The translations under genes were made by a program, and so were the position numbers. A DNA stretch of 9,163 bases, taken from contig CAZAPU010000036.1 of assembly GCA_964487215.1 (NCBI GenBank), forward strand, positions 1-9,163, written 5' to 3'. The stretch is from CAG-611 sp964487215 (GTDB lineage Bacteria; Bacillota_I; Bacilli_A; RF39; UBA660). Every line of letters begins with the position of its first letter. Within the stretch, counting starts at the first letter, position 1. A model generated the notes under the pieces. The model did no database searches, was not told the origin of the DNA, and was given only the letters and a program-made list of their open reading frames with translations. This document shows positions 6,118 through 9,163 of the stretch, piece by piece.

Positions 6118-6137
6118 GTTTTATACTTATTTTTTTT
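6112..6137 (+). terminator. Terminator of the gap-containing gene, possibly bidirectional
   Basis: AAATAAGT (6112-6119) pairs with ACTTATTT (6125-6132) around a 5-nt loop, and the T run continues to 6137. The stop codon TAA lies in the 5' arm. On the minus strand the same stem is followed by an A/T tract, so it may also back up termination of the 6S RNA transcript. Confidence 0.75.
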
Positions 6138-6150
6138 GTAAATAAAAAAT

Positions 6151-6300
6151 CAAAAGATATGCAGACGATAAACCTGAAATTTTCAGGTGGGCATCACATG
6201 ATAACTATTAGGATCCTTAAGTAAATAAGTGTTCAACACAAGCAACCAATTAGATTCCCATATCGTAGCTTTAGCGGTTTATTCTAAAACATACCTTCTG
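6151..6300 (-). ncRNA. ssrS: 6S RNA (SsrS), regulator of sigma-A RNA polymerase
   Basis: 6S RNA mimics an open promoter and sequesters housekeeping RNA polymerase. Bases 6300-6290 (CAGAAGGTATG) and 6161-6151 (CATATCTTTTG) close an 11-bp terminal stem with two G-U pairs; about 150 nt lie between the outer ends. Near the 3' end, CCCACCTGAAAATTTCAGGT is a perfect small hairpin, followed by TTATCGTCTGCATATC. This matches the order in E. coli 6S RNA, where a CACCTTGAA/TTCAAGG hairpin precedes TTACAGCCTGC and then the closing stem. No protein frame is visible. A TATAAT lies just upstream and a T-rich tract follows. From memory, B. subtilis 6S-1 (bsrA) also lies next to aspS, which supports the call. 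A different structured RNA cannot be excluded without a covariance-model search. Confidence 0.82.
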
Positions 6301-6303
6301 ACA

Positions 6304-6309
6304 ATTATA
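6304..6309 (-). promoter_or_regulatory. -10 box of the 6S RNA promoter
   Basis: The minus strand shows TATAAT at 6309-6304, which puts the transcription start at about 6297-6299, an A at the 5' edge of the closing stem. No good -35 hexamer is seen at 16-18 nt; the matching region is the upstream terminator. Confidence 0.5.
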
Positions 6310-6318
6310 TTTTATCAT

Positions 6319-6342
6319 AAAAAAAAGAATATTTCTATTCTT
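6319..6342 (-). terminator. Intrinsic terminator after the TtcA-family gene
   Basis: In the minus-strand RNA, AAGAATA (6342-6336) and TATTCTT (6331-6325) form a 7-bp stem around a GAAA tetraloop, followed by T to 6319. It separates the TtcA-like gene from 6S RNA, so 6S RNA is transcribed on its own. Confidence 0.72.
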
Positions 6343-6368
6343 TCAATTGACTTTACACTTATTTGATA

Positions 6369-7169
6369 TTATTTATCATATTCATCTAAAAAAATATGTT
6401 TTTTACCTTTAGTTTTATATCCAATAACTGCATCTAAATTAATATTTGAACTTGTTCTAAAAATATTTATATCAGAATTTTCATTTTCTTTTCTAAGTTT
6501 TTTGATTAATTCTTTTATTTCTTTTCTTTTACCAATATTTTTTTTTGTTACTGTACAAGCACAATCCAAAAATTTTAGTTTAGTAAAATTGGACCAAGAT
6601 TTTATATCTTCTTCTTTTATATAATATAATGGTCTAATTAATTCCATATCTTTAAAGTTCTTAGATTTCAATTTAGGCATCATTGTTTTATATTCACCAG
6701 CATAAATCATATTTAACATAATAGTTTCAATTACATCATCAAAATGATGTCCCAAAGCAATTTTATTACAACCTAATGATTCTGCCATAGCATATAAATT
6801 ACCTCTTCTTTTTCTAGCACATAAATAACAAGGAGAAGGTACATCTTTTATTTCATCAAATATGTTACTTTGCATTATAACTGCATTAATATTTAATGCT
6901 TCTAAATTAATACTAATTTGTTCCATATTCTCTTTTTTATATCCTGGATTCATTACTAAAAATTTTAAATCAAATTTATACTTAGAATGAATTTTTAATT
7001 CTTGCATACATTTTGCAAGTAAAAAAGAATCTTTACCACCAGAAATACAGACACAAATTGAATCCCCTTCTTTTATAAGATCATAATCTTTAACAGCTCT
7101 AATAAATTTTCTATATATTTTAGCTCTAAACTTCTTTATAATACTTTTTTCTATATCTTTATAATCCAT
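6369..7169 (-). CDS. TtcA-family tRNA thiolation ATPase (PP-loop)
   Basis: TtcA-family enzymes adenylate a tRNA base and replace oxygen by sulfur; true TtcA makes 2-thiocytidine-32 and holds an Fe-S cluster through cysteines. The 266-residue protein has the PP-loop SGGKDS at about 43-48, CYLC (Cys114, Cys117), GHHFDDVIET at about 140-149, and a CAC pair (about 203 and 205) that may supply the third cluster ligand. The layout matches TtcA rather than TilS, which lacks these cysteines. The exact substrate cannot be read from sequence, so I leave out a symbol. The ATG at 7169 is preferred because GGAG lies 5 nt upstream; an in-frame ATG at 7187 precedes the ribosome binding site. A hairpin separates it from aspS (40 bp), and a terminator follows. 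Confidence 0.85.
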   Translation of the reverse strand: MDYKDIEKSIIKKFRAKIYRKFIRAVKDYDLIKEGDSICVCISGGKDSFLLAKCMQELKIHSKYKFDLKFLVMNPGYKKENMEQISINLEALNINAVIMQSNIFDEIKDVPSPCYLCARKRRGNLYAMAESLGCNKIALGHHFDDVIETIMLNMIYAGEYKTMMPKLKSKNFKDMELIRPLYYIKEEDIKSWSNFTKLKFLDCACTVTKKNIGKRKEIKELIKKLRKENENSDINIFRTSSNINLDAVIGYKTKGKKHIFLDEYDK

Positions 7170-7185
7170 TATTACTCCTTTCCAC

Positions 7186-7211
7186 AAAAAAATAGATAAA
7201 AATCTATTTTT
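7186..7211 (-). terminator. Hairpin between aspS and the TtcA-family gene
   Basis: AAAAATAGAT (7188-7197) and ATCTATTTTT (7202-7211) form a perfect 10-bp stem with a 4-nt loop. On the minus strand it is followed by a T run ending at 7186. It overlaps the aspS stop and ends about 10 nt before the next ribosome binding site. Only two G-C pairs are present, so termination may be partial. On the plus strand a T run also follows the stem, but no plus-strand gene lies there. Confidence 0.6.
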
Positions 7212-8520
7212 AAGGATTTAATCTAGTAGGTCCACGATAAATTAAAGTAGCTTCTCTAATATTATCTATTTCAAATATTCTCATCATTATTCTTGCCATT
7301 CCTACACCAAAACCGCCATGTGGTGGACATCCATATTTAAAAAACTCAATATAGAAACTTAAATCTTTTGGATTAATTCCCTTTTCTTTAATTTGTTTTT
7401 CTAATATTTCAGGTCTATGTTCTCTTTGTCCTCCAGATGTTATTTCAACACCTTTAAACAATAAATCATAACTTTTCGTAATATCATTTTCATCTCTCAT
7501 TATATAAAAACTTCTAGCAGATTTTGGATAATTTGTAATAAAAACAAAATCGCTATTATATTTTTCTTTGGCATATTTACACATTAATTCTTCTTCATGT
7601 CTTTCAAAATCTTCTTTAACTGGACCTTCGTAATTATATTCTTCTTTCATAATTCTTTTAGCATCCCAAAAATTAATTCTTGGAAATTTTTCACTAACAT
7701 CACTAACATCCACATTAAATACTTCTTTAATTTTATCACCATATTTATTTTTTAATTCAGTCATGAAGTATTTAATCCATTCTTCTTCTGCATCCATAAT
7801 TTCTTCATAACTATTGATATTTCCAATTTCTACATCCAACATTTCTATTTCTGTTGCATGGTAACTAGTATGTGAGTTTTCTGCTCTAAATACTGGACCA
7901 ATTTCAAATACTCTTTTAAATCCTGCTGCTATAGCCATTTGTTTATAAAATTGTGGACTTTGAGATAAAGCTGCTTTTTGTCCAAAATAATCTAATTTAA
8001 ACATTTCAGCTCCACTTTCAGCAGAAGAGGCACTAATTTTTGGAGTATGAATTTCCATATAATCATTTTGATACCAATAGTCTCTCATTGCTTTTTCTAA
8101 AAAAGTTTGGCATTCAAATAACAATTGATTATCAGCCCTTCTTAAATCTAAAAATCTATAATCTAATCTTGTCTCCCTAAGTGCTTTATCTTTACTTTTT
8201 ATATCAATTGGTAATTCAGGTAAAGATTTACTTGTAACAACTATTTGAGAAGGAATAAGCTCCATACCATTAAGTTTAACTGTAGGACTTTCCAATAATT
8301 TACCGGTAACTGTTATTGTAGATTCTAATGTTAAAGAATTAATAATATCAACTAATTCTTTATTATCATCATTTTTTTCAATAGTAATTTGTAACCTATC
8401 ATATTTATCTCTTAAAACCATAAATATAACATATTGCAAATTTCTAATATTATCTACAAATCCTTGTACTGTAACTGTTTCATTAAAATGATCTTTTAAT
8501 TCATTAATCATACTTTTCAT
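7210..8520 (-). CDS. aspS: Aspartyl-tRNA synthetase, archaeal/eukaryal type
   Basis: This cytosolic class II enzyme charges tRNA-Asp with aspartate. At 436 residues it lacks the large GAD insertion of the ~590-residue bacterial AspRS. It has the domain order of the archaeal type: an OB-fold anticodon-binding domain (about 1-100), then the class IIb catalytic core. Landmarks are SQSPQFYKQM at 186-195, motif 2 FEIGPVFRAENSHTSYHATE at 205-224, ITSGGQREH at 360-368 and motif 3 GGFGVGMARIMM at 402-413, ending GPTRLNP. Bacterial copies of this type are often annotated as aspartate--tRNA(Asn) ligase, because many also charge tRNA-Asn for GatCAB. Which applies here cannot be read from the window. The ATG lies 2 bp after the hisS stop, and its GAGGAG binding site is formed by the last hisS codons, so the two are coupled. 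Confidence 0.95.
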   Translation of the reverse strand: MKSMINELKDHFNETVTVQGFVDNIRNLQYVIFMVLRDKYDRLQITIEKNDDNKELVDIINSLTLESTITVTGKLLESPTVKLNGMELIPSQIVVTSKSLPELPIDIKSKDKALRETRLDYRFLDLRRADNQLLFECQTFLEKAMRDYWYQNDYMEIHTPKISASSAESGAEMFKLDYFGQKAALSQSPQFYKQMAIAAGFKRVFEIGPVFRAENSHTSYHATEIEMLDVEIGNINSYEEIMDAEEEWIKYFMTELKNKYGDKIKEVFNVDVSDVSEKFPRINFWDAKRIMKEEYNYEGPVKEDFERHEEELMCKYAKEKYNSDFVFITNYPKSARSFYIMRDENDITKSYDLLFKGVEITSGGQREHRPEILEKQIKEKGINPKDLSFYIEFFKYGCPPHGGFGVGMARIMMRIFEIDNIREATLIYRGPTRLNP

Positions 8521-8522
8521 AA

Positions 8523-9163
8523 TTATTTCTCCTCATGACAATGACATTCATTACCATCATGACAACCACAATCACAATCATCATCGCATTCTTCATTATC
8601 ACTACAACCACATCCACAATCACAATCATCATGCTTATAATTCATATCATCAAGCTTTTCAGTTAAATAATTAATAATGTTCATATTATCAATTTTTTCT
8701 TCTTCTTTAGTAATCATATTTTTTACTGTAATGTAATTGTTTTTTAATTCTTCTTCTCCAATAATTAATATAAATATTGAATTTAATCTTTCTGCTTGTT
8801 TAAAATTACTTTTAATATTTCTATTCATATTATCAATATCAGTTCTAAAACCTAATATACGAAGTGAATTACACAATGCTAATGCAAAATCTTTTTCATT
8901 ACTTGAAAGAGGTGCAATATAGCAATCTAATGCAGTTGGTGGACAAATATTTATATTTTCCTTTTCTAAAGCATTTAGAAGTCTTTCTGATCCCATTCCA
9001 AATCCAACTGCAGGAATACTTGGACCACCTAGATTTTCAATTAAATTATTATATCTTCCACCAGCACATAAAATGTTTTGAGCACCAAATTCTTTTATAT
9101 CTGCTTCAATTTCAAATACTGTATGAGTATAATAATCTAAACCTCTTACTGTTTTAGGATTAA
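8523..9163 (-). CDS. hisS: Histidyl-tRNA synthetase, C-terminal part, with a Cys-rich tail
   Basis: The open frame enters from the right edge, giving 213 codons of the C-terminal half of HisRS, which charges tRNA-His. The first visible residues contain VRGLDYYTHTVFEI, the histidine A-type motif. LCAGGRYNNLI and class II motif 3 GFGMGSERLLNAL follow. The anticodon-binding domain then runs from CYIAPLSSNEKDF to about YLTEKLDDM. The internal ATG in MGSERLL is not a start. After the normal end of the family, 36 extra residues (8633-8526) contain 10 Cys, 4 His and 14 Asp/Glu, for example DDCDCGCGC and CHDGNECHCHEEK. That tail is absent from standard HisRS and resembles a metal-binding segment. hisS and aspS are adjacent as in many Bacillota, with 2 bp between them. 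Confidence 0.96.
   Translation of the reverse strand, partial: NPKTVRGLDYYTHTVFEIEADIKEFGAQNILCAGGRYNNLIENLGGPSIPAVGFGMGSERLLNALEKENINICPPTALDCYIAPLSSNEKDFALALCNSLRILGFRTDIDNMNRNIKSNFKQAERLNSIFILIIGEEELKNNYITVKNMITKEEEKIDNMNIINYLTEKLDDMNYKHDDCDCGCGCSDNEECDDDCDCGCHDGNECHCHEEK
8566..8632. repeat. 19-bp direct repeat in the HisRS tail
   Basis: CCACAATCACAATCATCAT occurs at 8566-8584 and again at 8614-8632, a period of 48 bp (16 codons). On the coding strand each copy encodes DDCDCG. The spacing keeps the frame, which suggests that the Cys-rich tail grew by internal duplication. Confidence 0.8.

Noticed and set aside
6118..6368. Riboswitch or T-box in the stretch after the TtcA-like gene
   Set aside because: No T-box motif or downstream minus-strand gene is present; the closing stem and 3' hairpin fit 6S RNA better.
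8523..8996. A 157-residue stand-alone gene starting at MGSERLL
   Set aside because: This is an internal methionine in motif 3 of HisRS; the frame is open to the window edge.
8737..9157. Two overlapping plus-strand open frames
   Set aside because: Both are antisense to hisS, whose frame is proven by conserved motifs.
1..9163. CRISPR array, transposon ends, phage genes or tRNA genes
   Set aside because: I saw no spaced repeats, transposase motifs, phage-type proteins or cloverleaf sequences. Short repeats are AT-rich background, apart from the one in the HisRS tail.

Overview
The window is very AT-rich, uses TAA and TGA stops with strong AGGAG-type ribosome binding sites, and carries two endospore genes (spoIIM, spoIVB). 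This points to a low-GC, probably spore-forming Bacillota, most likely an uncultured Bacilli/Erysipelotrichia-like lineage. Trp codons are TGG, and nusB ends in TGA inside a classic ATGAATGA overlap, so TGA is read as stop. A run of exactly 100 N (5589-5688) looks like a scaffold gap in a draft or metagenome-derived assembly.

Left part (1-1870): the N-terminal third of mnmA (tRNA 2-thiouridylase) runs off the left edge, with spoIIM directly upstream of it on the minus strand. spoIIM starts from a short divergent region that contains a sigma-E-like promoter. On the plus strand, the same region starts a 31-residue one-helix membrane miniprotein (Prli42-like) and a UPF0316/DUF2179 membrane protein. 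A 12-bp hairpin covers the UPF0316 ribosome binding site and start codon. A bidirectional terminator separates this unit from the next minus-strand gene.

Middle part (1843-5530): on the minus strand, nusB-xseA-xseB form a tightly overlapped operon with a good housekeeping promoter and a terminator after xseB. They are followed by spoIVB (sigma-K checkpoint protease, catalytic residues intact), which has its own leader. An unrecognised coiled-coil-like protein follows, with its own sigma-A-like promoter and a small palindrome next to that promoter.

Right part (5530-9163): an unrecognised plus-strand gene is interrupted by the gap and ends in a hairpin terminator. Beyond it, on the minus strand, lies hisS (partial) - aspS (archaeal-type) - a TtcA-family thiolase - a ~150-nt RNA that I identify as 6S RNA (ssrS). 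HisRS carries an unusual 36-residue Cys/Asp/His-rich tail at its C-terminus.

Most of the window is informational housekeeping (tRNA charging, tRNA thiolation, transcription antitermination, exonuclease VII, 6S RNA), with sporulation genes between. I see no phage, transposon, CRISPR or obvious defence system. The least ordinary elements are the HisRS metal-binding-like tail, the miniprotein/UPF0316 unit with its start-site hairpin, and two uncharacterised genes.
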